A DNA stretch of 64,000 bases from Hyphomicrobiales bacterium (GTDB lineage: Bacteria; Pseudomonadota; Alphaproteobacteria; Rhizobiales; OSC116). The DNA is taken from contig NVUH01000006.1 of assembly GCA_002401855.1 (NCBI GenBank), positions 1-64,000 of the forward strand. The letters are read 5' to 3'. Position numbers and translations under genes: made by a program. The notes beneath the pieces are model-generated. The model saw nothing but the letters and a program-made list of their open reading frames with translations, did no database searches and was not told where the DNA came from. Below, piece by piece: positions 35,739-44,930 of this stretch; within the stretch, counting starts at the first letter, position 1, and each line of letters begins with the position of its first letter.

Positions 35739-37019
35739 TTGACAAATATTACAGAACCTCAACAGGCTGTAAAAATTGTTCGTCCTCAAAATTCCCTTAA
35801 TGGCTTGGTCATTGTATCAGGCTCTAAATCCCTATCCAATCGCGCTTTGTTGCTGGCTGCTTTGTCATCTGGCACTACTGAGCTTACAGGTTGTTTGGTG
35901 AGTGACGATACAATTTATATGGCACAATCTTTGCGCAAAATGGGCGTGGAGATTAGTGAATTAAATGCCGATAGAATTGTTATCAAAAGTAGCGGAAAAT
36001 TATCTGCCCCTAGTGAGCCGTTATTTGTTGGCAATGCGGGCACGGCGGCGCGGTTTTTAACTGCGGCTGTGGCTTTGGCCGATGGTGTGGTGGTTGTGGA
36101 TGGCGATGAAGATATGCAGAAACGCCCGATTATGCCACTTGTTGACGCGCTTAATCGGCTGGGTATAAAAGCTTCAAGCCCGACAGGTTGCCCGCCAGTG
36201 GCGGTTGAAGGTAGCCCCGATGCTGACTTGATGACAGAAATTGAGATTGATGGCGGTTTGTCGAGCCAATATGTTTCGGCCTTGATGATGATGGCGCCAC
36301 GGCTTAAAAATGGCCTTAAAATCACTATTTCTGGTGATGCAAAAATTGGTGGTTTTGGTTATGTCGAAATTACCCGTAAAATGATGCAGGAATTTGGTGC
36401 TGATGTTAGCACAGCTGGTGGTAATAGTTGGCAGGTGCGTGCTGGGCAATATGGCCGTGCTGAGTATGTGGTTGAGCCAGATTACTCGTCATGCACTTAT
36501 ATCTGGGGTGCGAATGCGTTGTCGGGCGGTGAACTTGTGGCGGATAATATTGATGTTAGCATAACGGCTCAGCCTGATGCTAAATCCAAGGCTTTGTTTG
36601 ATCAATTTCCGAATATGCCGCGTGTGATTGATGGTGAGCAGATGCAAGACTCGGTGCCAGCTTTGGCTGTGGTGGCGGCGTTTAATAATGTGCCTGTGCG
36701 GTTTGTCGGTATTGCGAATTTACGGGTTAAAGAGTGTGATCGTATCGAGGTGGTTGCGGCTGGGTTGAATGCGATTAAAGCTGGCCTTGCTACGGTAGAG
36801 GGTGATGATTTGATTGTGCATAGTGATTCGAATTTACAGACTGATGGGGTTGAAAGCCGTATTGATACGGCGCGTGATCACCGTATTGCGATGAGTTTTG
36901 CATTGGCGGGCATTAGGCTTGATGGCATATTGATTGAGAATCCAAAATGTGTCGAAAAAACTTTTCCGAATTTTTGGGAGGTTATGGCTGAGGTTGGGCT
37001 TAAGGCTGAGGCGGTTTAA
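35739..37019 (+). CDS. aroA: 3-Phosphoshikimate 1-carboxyvinyltransferase (EPSP synthase)
   Basis: AroA joins shikimate-3-phosphate and phosphoenolpyruvate in the shikimate pathway. The 426-residue protein (TTG start at 35739; no ATG is available upstream of the conserved region, and another TTG lies at 35691) has GSKSLSNRALLLAAL at the start, GNAGTAARFLTAAV, QYVSALMM and RVKECDRI near the C-terminus. The class I-like motifs look intact. Whether it lies at its usual alphaproteobacterial position cannot be seen, as the neighbours here are unrelated. Confidence 0.95.
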   Translation: MTNITEPQQAVKIVRPQNSLNGLVIVSGSKSLSNRALLLAALSSGTTELTGCLVSDDTIYMAQSLRKMGVEISELNADRIVIKSSGKLSAPSEPLFVGNAGTAARFLTAAVALADGVVVVDGDEDMQKRPIMPLVDALNRLGIKASSPTGCPPVAVEGSPDADLMTEIEIDGGLSSQYVSALMMMAPRLKNGLKITISGDAKIGGFGYVEITRKMMQEFGADVSTAGGNSWQVRAGQYGRAEYVVEPDYSSCTYIWGANALSGGELVADNIDVSITAQPDAKSKALFDQFPNMPRVIDGEQMQDSVPALAVVAAFNNVPVRFVGIANLRVKECDRIEVVAAGLNAIKAGLATVEGDDLIVHSDSNLQTDGVESRIDTARDHRIAMSFALAGIRLDGILIENPKCVEKTFPNFWEVMAEVGLKAEAV

Positions 37020-37046
37020 AAATATTAATTTAATGGGGAGATGAGA

Positions 37047-37679
37047 ATGAAGCCATTGGTTAAAGATTTTGTTAAAAATTCACAACTGCCTATTTTACAA
37101 TTTGTTGAGGACTTAACACCTTGGGATGCGGTGGCTAATATTGAATTCGTCATTAAATCAGTTATTGAGACTTTGGACGCTGATGAATATTATATAGATA
37201 ATGATCAAGCCGTGCATAAAAGTGCGACCATTGAAGCTACGGCGCAGCTAAAAGGTGCGGTGATTGTTGGGCCTAATTGTTTTGTCGCAAATGGCAGCTT
37301 GTTGCGTGGTGGGGTGATATTGGATGCAGATTGCATTGTTGGTCATTGTTGTGAGGTTAAAACATCTATCATGTTTATGGGAAGTAAGGTGGCGCATTTA
37401 AGTTTTGCTGGTGATAGTATTTTGGGATGTTGTGCAAATGTTGAAGGCGGCGCAATTCTCGCTAATTATCGTAATGAGCTGGATGATAAGCAGATTATCG
37501 TTAGTTATAAAGGTCAGAGAATAGCGACGGGTGTTGCAAAATTCGGTGCCATTTTGGGTGATGATGTCAAGGTTGGTGCCAATGCGGTTACTGCGCCTGG
37601 TACATTGTTGGCGATAGCTAGTGTTGTTGGCCGTGGCGAGCTGGTTGAGAGTTTCGGTGTGCCCCTCGTGTCCAAATAA
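37047..37679 (+). CDS. Left-handed beta-helix (hexapeptide-repeat) transferase
   Basis: A 210-residue protein (ATG 37047 with GGGGAG six bases upstream; 37041 is too close to the site). From about residue 60 it has hexapeptide-type repeats (IVGPNCFVANGSLLRG, VGANAVTAPGT). The N-terminus is a short helical domain. It resembles the C-terminal domain of GlmU or LpxD-type acyl/acetyltransferases; the acceptor is unknown. The last codons (ending in LVSK then stop) form the left arm of the long palindrome, so the palindrome overlaps the coding sequence. Confidence 0.7.
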   Translation: MKPLVKDFVKNSQLPILQFVEDLTPWDAVANIEFVIKSVIETLDADEYYIDNDQAVHKSATIEATAQLKGAVIVGPNCFVANGSLLRGGVILDADCIVGHCCEVKTSIMFMGSKVAHLSFAGDSILGCCANVEGGAILANYRNELDDKQIIVSYKGQRIATGVAKFGAILGDDVKVGANAVTAPGTLLAIASVVGRGELVESFGVPLVSK

Positions 37680-37764
37680 CGTGCCATCCAGCGAGCGCGA
37701 GTTCGGTCGTTCGATGCCGCGCTCGCTGGATGGCACGTTGTGTGGATGCGAGGGGCATACGAAG
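37653..37764. repeat. Long palindrome across the hexapeptide-transferase stop
   Basis: Bases 37680–37698 and 37719–37737 are a perfect 19-bp inverted repeat with a 20-base loop. Outside it the arms continue imperfectly for about 25 more bases (GTGCCCCTCGTGTCCA against ATGCCCCTCGCATCCA in reverse), so total arm length is about 45. There is no T tract. The left arm is the 3' end of the + strand gene. It lies between convergent genes and shares no obvious module with the A/B/C repeat family. Confidence 0.85.
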
Positions 37765-37827
37765 TGCAGAGCTTATTGTGGGAACAAGCGGCGGGTAGTT
37801 TGGGTGAGGCGGGTTGGTGGTGTGGAG

Positions 37828-38703
37828 TTAGATTCCTTGGCGTTTGAATACGGCTTCGATTGGGATGGCGTATTCGGTGCCGCATAGTAGGATATGCACG
37901 AGGTTGGGGTAGATGTTGTAAATGTCTTTGCGTAGCTCGAAGAAACCGTCGTCAATTTTATGGTGGTTTTGGTATTCGTTGAAGAAGTCATTTCCTAGGC
38001 TATTATGCATGGTTACATAAGCTAGTTCTATTTCTGGATTGGCGTAATAAAGGGCGGGGTCGATTAGGGCTTTTAGGGTTTTGTCGTCGGTTAGAATGTT
38101 GCCAAGCCATAAATCGCCATGAATTAGGGTTGGGGGGTGGTTGTTGGTTAGAAGCTCATCAAGCCGTAGGCTCAACTTATCAATTTTTAAACGAAATTCC
38201 GTGGTTACTAACTTTTGTTCATAACATGAATCTGCAAATGGTATTAACCTTTCGTCCCTAAAAAAGTCGATCCAATTTTTGTTAAAGCGGTTAGGTTGTA
38301 ATAATGAGCCGATGATTGTGTCATATTCAAAGCCGAATTTTTCGGCTTTTATATTATGCAATTGGGCGATTTGTTGGGCGATGGCGGGTTCGGCGGCTTG
38401 GTGGTGGCCTAGTTGTTCATGCTCAATATAATCCATTAAATAAAGTTGCTCATCGGCATATATGGCTTTGGGTGTGGTTAAAAAATCATAACCATTTAGT
38501 TGTTTGAGCATCTGATATTCGAGCGCTAAATGATTGCGTAATTTAGGGCGGCCATATTTGGCCACTACGGGCGGGTGATTTTTGAATTTAAGTTTGTAGA
38601 GGGTTAGGTTGTAGCTTTCGGCAATTGTCTCTTGGCGTGATGGTGCTTCGCCGATCAGCTCTTCTATCTTGTCATATTCATCATTCAAATTCATTTTACT
38701 CAT
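37828..38703 (-). CDS. Fructosamine/ketosamine-3-kinase family protein
   Basis: A 291-residue protein (ATG 38703; TTG 38706 adjacent) with the aminoglycoside-phosphotransferase-like kinase fold: YNLTLYKLKFKNHPPVVAKY, then the catalytic loop TLIHGDLWLGN and the metal-binding IDPALYYANPEIELA. The family phosphorylates protein-bound fructosamines to reverse glycation. Length fits. It is divergent from the LysE paralogues. Confidence 0.9.
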   Translation of the reverse strand: MSKMNLNDEYDKIEELIGEAPSRQETIAESYNLTLYKLKFKNHPPVVAKYGRPKLRNHLALEYQMLKQLNGYDFLTTPKAIYADEQLYLMDYIEHEQLGHHQAAEPAIAQQIAQLHNIKAEKFGFEYDTIIGSLLQPNRFNKNWIDFFRDERLIPFADSCYEQKLVTTEFRLKIDKLSLRLDELLTNNHPPTLIHGDLWLGNILTDDKTLKALIDPALYYANPEIELAYVTMHNSLGNDFFNEYQNHHKIDDGFFELRKDIYNIYPNLVHILLCGTEYAIPIEAVFKRQGI

Positions 38704-38778
38704 CAAAACTTATCATAGGTCAGATATGTTGACTTACACATAGCGCGGCTTAAGATAGCCCGTAACTGGAGACCTGTC

Positions 38779-39381
38779 ATCGATTATTCTAATTTTATCA
38801 TTAGCTTTGCTATCTATACATTTGCGACCACGGCAACCCCTGGGCCTAATACGGTTATGGTGGTGGCATCCGGCGCAAATTTTGGCATTAAGCGCACCAT
38901 ACCGCATATTTTGGGCATTGCGTTTGGCATTATTGTGGTGTTGGCATTTATAGGTGTTGGTTTGGGGCAGATGTTTGAAATTTACCCGCAAAGCCAAAAT
39001 ATTTTGCGTTATATAGGTGCGGCGTTTTTGCTTTATTTGGCTTTTAAAATAGCTACGGCTAAAAATAATTTGAATGATGGCAAAACAATTGGCCAGCCCA
39101 TGTCGCCATTACAAGCGGCGTTGCTGCAATCGGTTAACCCCAAAGTGTGGGTGGTGATGATTGGTGCGATTGCTTCGTTTGTTTCCATAGGCGGTAATAA
39201 ATATTTGGAAATTGGCTTGATGATGGTGACATATGTGGCGGTTAGCTTGCCTATTCAATTTGGCTGGTGTTTGTTTGGACGCGAAATTGGCAGGTTTTTA
39301 AAATCTGAACGGGCGTTTCGGGTGTTTAATTATAGTATGGCGGGGCTGCTGCTTATCACCATCATCACGTTGCTTTTATAG
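38779..39381 (+). CDS. LysE/RhtB-family exporter 1, no standard start codon
   Basis: The reading frame is open from after a TAG at 38716–38718, but no ATG, GTG or TTG occurs in frame until 38857, which would cut off the first membrane segment. Alignment with the next two paralogues (TPGPN motif, then MVVASGANFGIKRT) puts the natural start at 38779, where the codon is ATC preceded by GGAG seven bases upstream. From there it is 200 residues, as in the paralogues (202 and 201), with five or six membrane segments. Either an ATC start or a recent start-codon loss. Confidence 0.75.
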   Translation: MDYSNFIISFAIYTFATTATPGPNTVMVVASGANFGIKRTIPHILGIAFGIIVVLAFIGVGLGQMFEIYPQSQNILRYIGAAFLLYLAFKIATAKNNLNDGKTIGQPMSPLQAALLQSVNPKVWVVMIGAIASFVSIGGNKYLEIGLMMVTYVAVSLPIQFGWCLFGREIGRFLKSERAFRVFNYSMAGLLLITIITLLL

Positions 39382-39384
39382 GGA

Positions 39385-39993
39385 ATGGGTTTGGATTATT
39401 TAAATTTAATTTTGTCTTATGCTCTCTTCGTATTGGCAACCGTTGGTACGCCAGGGCCTAATGTGGTGATGATTGCTGCATCTGGAGCAAATTTTGGCAT
39501 TAAGCGTTCCATTCCGCACATTATGGGGGTGGTTTTTGGCTTTATTTTTATGATGGCATTGGTCGGGACGGGGCTTGGGCAGATATTTGATTTATATCCG
39601 TTTATTCACGATGTTTTGCGTTATATTGGGGCGGCTTTTATGCTTTATTTGGCTTATAAAATAGCCACTGCTAAAAATAATATGCAGAATGGTAAGGTAG
39701 TTGGTAAACCACTAACATTTATACAAGCTTCTGCATTTCAATGGGTTAACCCCAAAGCGTGGGTGATGATTATTGGAGCGATCGCGCAATTTCTAACTGT
39801 TGGTGGTGATAAGTTTGTTGAGTTGGCGATTATTGTTACGGTGCATCTTGTTGTGTCTGCTCCTATGACGTTTGCGTGGTGTTTATTTGGCCGCGAGATT
39901 GGTAAATTGTTAAAATCTGAAATGGCGTTTAGGGTGTTTAATTATACCATGGCGAGTTTATTGGTTATTGCTATTTTCACTTTATTTATATGA
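39385..39993 (+). CDS. LysE/RhtB-family exporter 2
   Basis: A 202-residue membrane protein with six hydrophobic segments and the family features GTPGPNVVMIAASGANFGIK near the start and FNYTMASLL near the end. It exports small amino acids or derivatives; substrate unknown. It begins three bases after exporter 1's stop. Exporter 3 shares the same plan, so the trio arose by duplication. Confidence 0.93.
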   Translation: MGLDYLNLILSYALFVLATVGTPGPNVVMIAASGANFGIKRSIPHIMGVVFGFIFMMALVGTGLGQIFDLYPFIHDVLRYIGAAFMLYLAYKIATAKNNMQNGKVVGKPLTFIQASAFQWVNPKAWVMIIGAIAQFLTVGGDKFVELAIIVTVHLVVSAPMTFAWCLFGREIGKLLKSEMAFRVFNYTMASLLVIAIFTLFI

Positions 39994-40000
39994 GGTTATG

Positions 40001-40414
40001 ATGGATATAAAGTTTGAAATTGATCCCAGTGAAAAAGATTCAAAAGAGATTTATGATGGTTTAGTTGCATATAATAAACCTCATTTCGGTTATGAAAAAT
40101 TAATCAATTTTGCCTGTTTTTTGCGTGATGAAGATAATCATATTTGTGGTGGTGCGACAGGCGAAATTGCGGATGATTTGGCATTTATTTGGCTTTTGTG
40201 GGTGGATGAAAAATGCCGAGGTGGTGCTGGCCGAAAGATTATGAATATGGTTGAACAAGAGCTAAGAGCGCGACATGTTAAAGAAATTCATTTGGATACT
40301 TATAGTTTTCAAGCTCCCGAATTTTATAGAAAGTTAGGCTTTATAGAGGTGTCTAGAATGGTGGTGAATAAGGCTAAAAATATTGAAAAGATATTTTTTA
40401 ACAAAGAGTTATGA
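40001..40414 (+). CDS. GNAT-family N-acetyltransferase between LysE paralogues
   Basis: A 137-residue GNAT (ATG 40001, TGAGG six bases upstream; ATG 39998 adjacent). It has the acetyl-CoA motif VDEKCRGGAGRKIM and the C-terminal FQAPEFYRKLGFIE. Its TGA overlaps the next exporter's ATG by four bases, so it is co-translated. It may modify a substrate of the exporters, but that is inference. Confidence 0.85.
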   Translation: MDIKFEIDPSEKDSKEIYDGLVAYNKPHFGYEKLINFACFLRDEDNHICGGATGEIADDLAFIWLLWVDEKCRGGAGRKIMNMVEQELRARHVKEIHLDTYSFQAPEFYRKLGFIEVSRMVVNKAKNIEKIFFNKEL

Positions 40415-41016
40415 TGCAATATTTAGATTTAATCGTCACCTATTCTATCTTTGTTTTTGCCACTTCGGGCACGCCAGGGCCGAATAATATTATGGTGGCG
40501 GCATCGGGGGCTAATTTTGGTGTTCGGGCGACTTTGCCGCATGTTTTTGGCATTCGAATTGGCTTGGTGGTGATGATGGTTTTGGTGGCTTTGGGGCTCG
40601 GGGAAATGTTCAAAATCTACCCGTTTATCCATCAGATTATGCGCTATATCGGTATTGGGTTTATGTTATATTTGTCGTATAAAATTGCTATGACCAAAAG
40701 AAGTAACCCAGATGATGTTGGAAGGAAAAAACCAATGTCATTTATATATGCATCACTTTTTCAATGGGTTAACCCCAAAGCGTGGATTACGCTGATCAGT
40801 TCGATTGTGACTTTTATTCCAGCTGATGGTGATAAATTGACCATTATGGCAATTATGATTGTGATGCACTTTATCGTTGGTTTTCCCGTGACATTGGCAT
40901 GGGCATTATTTGGGCGAGAAATCGGGCGGTTGTTGAAATCTAACCGCGCGTTTGTTATATTTAATTATTTTATGGCAGGATTGTTGATTTTGACAATATT
41001 CACATTGTTTTTGTGA
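40411..41016 (+). CDS. LysE/RhtB-family exporter 3
   Basis: A 201-residue LysE/RhtB paralogue with SGTPGPNNIMVAASGANFGV near the start and FNYFMAGLLILT at the end. It starts within the GNAT stop and ends at 41016, exactly abutting the stop of the convergent coiled-coil gene. Confidence 0.93.
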   Translation: MMQYLDLIVTYSIFVFATSGTPGPNNIMVAASGANFGVRATLPHVFGIRIGLVVMMVLVALGLGEMFKIYPFIHQIMRYIGIGFMLYLSYKIAMTKRSNPDDVGRKKPMSFIYASLFQWVNPKAWITLISSIVTFIPADGDKLTIMAIMIVMHFIVGFPVTLAWALFGREIGRLLKSNRAFVIFNYFMAGLLILTIFTLFL

Positions 41017-42234
41017 TTAATTTTGCAGTGTGAACAACATTGTGCGCTCGGTTTTTGATAACAGAGCCAATGAATTCAGTGCATTAAAATCTTCCTCGAT
41101 GATAATTTCAGGATCTTGTTCAATGTTTGCTAATTTATGATCAGCCTCTTTCATCTTGTTGCTGATTTGGGATAATTTTTGAGTGTGCTTAGATAATATT
41201 GATTTTACTTCAATAGGTTGTAGATCTTTTTCAATATTTTCGGCATTGGATACAGATCTTATTTCATGCTCAACCTTAAGCTGTTCGCTGGCAAAAGCTT
41301 CATCAAATGCTTTGCCATGTACAATAAGATTTTCGGCTTGTTGATCATGTAGAGTTTGCTCGATTTTGAACATTTTTTTAATGCGTCCCGCAGGGCCTAA
41401 TTTGGTGATTTTTGGCTTAATTTTAACGGTTTTTTGCAGGTTTTTAATGGTTTCTGAGTTATTTGCGATTGCTTTAGTGTCGTTTATGACTGCTTTTGTG
41501 TTGCTTACGATCGCTTTTGGGGTGAATTTCTCGAAATCGGGTTCTATATGTTGTGCAATTTTTTCGACTTCGCCCATAAATTTCAAGCCATCTTCGAGCT
41601 GTATATTTAAATTGCCTTGTAGTTCTTCTAACTTATGAAGTTCAGACGCGACAACGCTCAATCTTCTGATCATGGTGGGATCGATATTTTGTTTGCGCAA
41701 ATCGGAAATAATGGTGTTTAATTTTTTTTCTTGAGTTTGAATGCTGGCGCGGGACTGATAAGCCGCGAAATTAATGATGGTTTGAATTTTTGAAAATTCT
41801 ATCACATCCTTTATGCCCGCCCAGCGCAGACCGAATAGGGTTTTTTGTTTAAAATTGGCGAATAATCGACCGAAGTGAGAGGATTGTTGTTTGGTTTCGA
41901 AATTCCCTATTGGCTTAGGAACCGTTTTTGGAATTTCGACTTTTTTAATCTCAGGCTTTGCAGGTTTTACTTTGGCCTTGAGTGGTTTTTGGACAGACCT
42001 ACTGGTGATTTTGCGTTCGAGTGCGGCAATGGCACCCAGTACCAATTGGCTTTCGATTTGTCTGCTTTGGCGCGCAAACTCGCCTAAGAACCAGCGACCG
42101 CGTTGGGTTTCGAGCACCGCGCTTCGTATTTGGTCAAAATCATCGTAATAGTCAGATTTCGCGCCGAGATGTTTTTTGGCACTTATTTTCTGGTCAATAA
42201 GTTCATTTTCTGGGTTCTTTAGATTGCCACTCAT
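41017..42234 (-). CDS. Alphaproteobacterial coiled-coil protein
   Basis: A 405-residue protein. The N-terminal motif YDDFDQIRSAVLETQRGRWF followed by a QLVLGAIAALE segment (about residues 28–75) is of a kind I associate with alphaproteobacterial proteins of unknown role. The rest is charged and helix-rich with long predicted coiled coils and Lys/Val/Pro-rich linkers (about 80–110). No catalytic motif. Function unknown; a scaffold role is possible. Its stop directly abuts that of exporter 3. Confidence 0.7.
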   Translation of the reverse strand: MSGNLKNPENELIDQKISAKKHLGAKSDYYDDFDQIRSAVLETQRGRWFLGEFARQSRQIESQLVLGAIAALERKITSRSVQKPLKAKVKPAKPEIKKVEIPKTVPKPIGNFETKQQSSHFGRLFANFKQKTLFGLRWAGIKDVIEFSKIQTIINFAAYQSRASIQTQEKKLNTIISDLRKQNIDPTMIRRLSVVASELHKLEELQGNLNIQLEDGLKFMGEVEKIAQHIEPDFEKFTPKAIVSNTKAVINDTKAIANNSETIKNLQKTVKIKPKITKLGPAGRIKKMFKIEQTLHDQQAENLIVHGKAFDEAFASEQLKVEHEIRSVSNAENIEKDLQPIEVKSILSKHTQKLSQISNKMKEADHKLANIEQDPEIIIEEDFNALNSLALLSKTERTMLFTLQN

Positions 42235-42421
42235 GCTAACATACTATCATTCTATGGGTTATTTTGCCATTTCGGGCATAAATACAGCCTTATACTCTAC
42301 TAACTAATCACTTATTCTACTAACTTCTCACCTGTCACCTTGGCCGATTCGCGGTAATTTTAGAAGCGTTAATTTTAGTTAACTTGTTTGATTTACAAGT
42401 TTAATGACTCATTGAGGTATT

Positions 42422-43630
42422 ATGAAATCGACAATTGGGCGTTTATTCGCCGTAAAAACGGCACTTTCGTTTGGCACTCAGTTTTGGGGTTTTGCCGCTT
42501 ATACGGTATTTTTTGCGCCTTGGTTGGCGAGCCGTGGCGTCGCGGCGGCGGAAATTGCATTTATTTTGGCATTGGCACAATTTGTCAAAAGTGTATCGGG
42601 TCCGGTTGGGGCATTATTTGCAGATGGATTTGAACATAAGAAAACTCCTGTATTGATTATGAATCTGTTGACAACATTGAGCGTGTTGGGGCTGTATTTT
42701 GTTGATCAATATTGGTCGATTGTAATTGTAATTGTTTTATTTTCTATGGTATCGGCTTCCATTGTGCCGATTTTAGAAGGTCTAACCATCAAGGGTGCTG
42801 ACAAATTTGGCTTTGATTTTGGTCGCGTACGCTTATGGGGCTCGCTTTCATTTGTGTTTTCATCTTATGCCTGCGGTAAATTGATTGATATTTATGATTT
42901 TGACATTCTTATCAGCTGGTTATTATTTGGGGCGGTGACCTCGACCTTTGCCAGCCTGTTTTTGCCTGTATTGCCGCAAGATCAAACTCAACAATTGCCA
43001 CAGAAGGTGAAAAAATTTGACCTGGCTGGTGCAGTTTTGTTAATTAAACACCCCATTTTCATCACTATTTTGGTGGCGGTGTCATTTATTCAATCATCAC
43101 ATGCGGTATATTACGGGTTTAGCGCCATTCATTGGTCAGAGATTGGCTATTCGGGCGAATTGATTGGTATATTGTGGGCGGTAGCCGTGCTGGCCGAGGT
43201 TGTTTTGTTTATTTTCTCATCCAAACTCACCAATTTGCTTGGCCCGCGGCGATTGTTGATATTGGCTGCGTCGGCTGCGGTGATTCGTTGGGCTATTTTG
43301 GCAGTTGACCCACCGCTTATATTGGTGTTTATTTCGCAAACTTTGCATGCCTTGACTTTTGGTGCTGTATATTTAGGCTCGTTGAATTTAATTTCACGTA
43401 GTGTACCTGATAATTTAATCTCAACCGCCATGGCGATTAATGTCAGCCTGAATATGGGGGTGTTTATGGCCGTTGGCTTTATCATTGCTGGCCATTTATA
43501 TGATGATTATGCCAATGGGGCTTATTGGTTTGCTGTTGTTTTTGGGGTGATTGGCTTGGTGATGTCACTCGGACTTAAATTTATTTGGAATGGTGAAGCG
43601 TTGGAATTTACCAAGCCAGATGATAAATAA
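42422..43630 (+). CDS. MFS transporter, HcaT/phenylpropionate-type
   Basis: A 402-residue major facilitator protein with about 12 hydrophobic segments. FGFDFGRVRLWGSLSF is the characteristic motif of the MFS_1-like/HcaT group. Substrate unknown; no catabolic genes flank it. It precedes the mla operon by 88 bases and is probably independent of it. Confidence 0.88.
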   Translation: MKSTIGRLFAVKTALSFGTQFWGFAAYTVFFAPWLASRGVAAAEIAFILALAQFVKSVSGPVGALFADGFEHKKTPVLIMNLLTTLSVLGLYFVDQYWSIVIVIVLFSMVSASIVPILEGLTIKGADKFGFDFGRVRLWGSLSFVFSSYACGKLIDIYDFDILISWLLFGAVTSTFASLFLPVLPQDQTQQLPQKVKKFDLAGAVLLIKHPIFITILVAVSFIQSSHAVYYGFSAIHWSEIGYSGELIGILWAVAVLAEVVLFIFSSKLTNLLGPRRLLILAASAAVIRWAILAVDPPLILVFISQTLHALTFGAVYLGSLNLISRSVPDNLISTAMAINVSLNMGVFMAVGFIIAGHLYDDYANGAYWFAVVFGVIGLVMSLGLKFIWNGEALEFTKPDDK

Positions 43631-43718
43631 TGCACTAGTTGATGTTTATTGCTGTAATTATGGTTAATATATATTATATATCTATACAATTATCATGACT
43701 GAGTCGTAATGAATTTAT

Positions 43719-44930
43719 ATGAGTGAAAAATTATATAGATTAGTCACCCAGAATAACCAAATAGATTTACATCTATCGGGCCGGTGGACGTTGTCTAACC
43801 TTGGGGACATCGAAGCCAAGCTGGTGCGGGAGTTTGAACAAGGACTTGATCAGGTCGGGCTTGGGCAATCAGCAACTGGTGGGGCGACATTTGGTGGGGC
43901 TAGACAAAAAATAATCTATACAATGTATGCCGAAAAAATTGAAGCGGTTGATACATCGGCTGTGCTGATTTTTAAAAAATTAGAAAATTTGGTTCGAACT
44001 TTTAATGTTGATTCGGAAATTTACTATGTTGATTTATCCGATGAATTTGCCAGCTTGAAGGATAAATTGGCTGAGTTTGATTTAAACCAGCCGCATGAAG
44101 CGGCATATAAATTTGTTTCTCCAACCGATATGTTGGCGGCTTTTGGGCTGGCCTCACTGAATTTATTTAAGGCGTTTTGGGAAATTCCACAACTATTTGG
44201 CCTGTTTGTTTTTGGTTTGGTTGAGATTTTGCGCCGTCCATTTGAGTTTAAATTCACCTCGATGGTGTTTCATCTGCAACAAATGACTGTTCCTGCTATT
44301 GCCATTGTGGCAGCGGTGAGTTTTATGGTGGGAGCGGTGTTGACCGAACAAGCTGTGGTGCGCCTGCCTGGTTTTGGAACCGAGACTTTTGTGGTTGGGT
44401 TTATTGGTATGGTGACGGCGCGTGAGACATCTATTTTGCTGACCGGCATGCTGGTGGCAGGGCGGACATCATCGGCGATTACCGCCGAAATTGGCTCTAT
44501 GCGGATGAATGAAGAAATTGATGCGATGAAGGTGATGGGCCTTGATGTAATGAAATTTCTGGTCATGCCGCGGGCGATGGCGATGTTATTAACCTTGCCA
44601 ATTTTAACGTTTATATCGATAATTTCGGGTTTTGCGGGCAGTGGGGTTTTGCTGTATATGCGCTATGAAATGGACTTTAATGAATTTGTCACGCTGATTT
44701 ATAATGGGGTGGAAATATCGGATATTGGCACTGCCATGATTAAAACCCCGTTCATTGCGATATCGATGGTTCTGGTGGCTTGTTCTGAGGGTTTGAAAGT
44801 GAGCTCAAACGCTGCGTCTTTAGGTTATCATACCACTGTGTCGGTGGTTAAAAGCTTGTTCTTGGTGATTATAATTGATTCGATCATTGCCATTTATTTC
44901 ACTCAAATCAGTACATTTGGGGGGGGGTGA
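43719..44930 (+). CDS. mlaE: STAS–MlaE ABC permease for lipid transport
   Basis: A 403-residue protein with an N-terminal STAS-like domain (about 1–115; VDTSAVLIFKKLE) fused to the MlaE permease (from about 135; FMVGAVLTEQAV, MVTARETSILLTGMLVAGRT and LPILTFISIISG). The permease moves phospholipid across the inner membrane with the MlaF ATPase and an MCE protein. The STAS fusion is common in alphaproteobacteria, where no separate mlaB is found. Its TGA overlaps the mlaF ATG, so they are coupled. Confidence 0.92.
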   Translation: MSEKLYRLVTQNNQIDLHLSGRWTLSNLGDIEAKLVREFEQGLDQVGLGQSATGGATFGGARQKIIYTMYAEKIEAVDTSAVLIFKKLENLVRTFNVDSEIYYVDLSDEFASLKDKLAEFDLNQPHEAAYKFVSPTDMLAAFGLASLNLFKAFWEIPQLFGLFVFGLVEILRRPFEFKFTSMVFHLQQMTVPAIAIVAAVSFMVGAVLTEQAVVRLPGFGTETFVVGFIGMVTARETSILLTGMLVAGRTSSAITAEIGSMRMNEEIDAMKVMGLDVMKFLVMPRAMAMLLTLPILTFISIISGFAGSGVLLYMRYEMDFNEFVTLIYNGVEISDIGTAMIKTPFIAISMVLVACSEGLKVSSNAASLGYHTTVSVVKSLFLVIIIDSIIAIYFTQISTFGGG

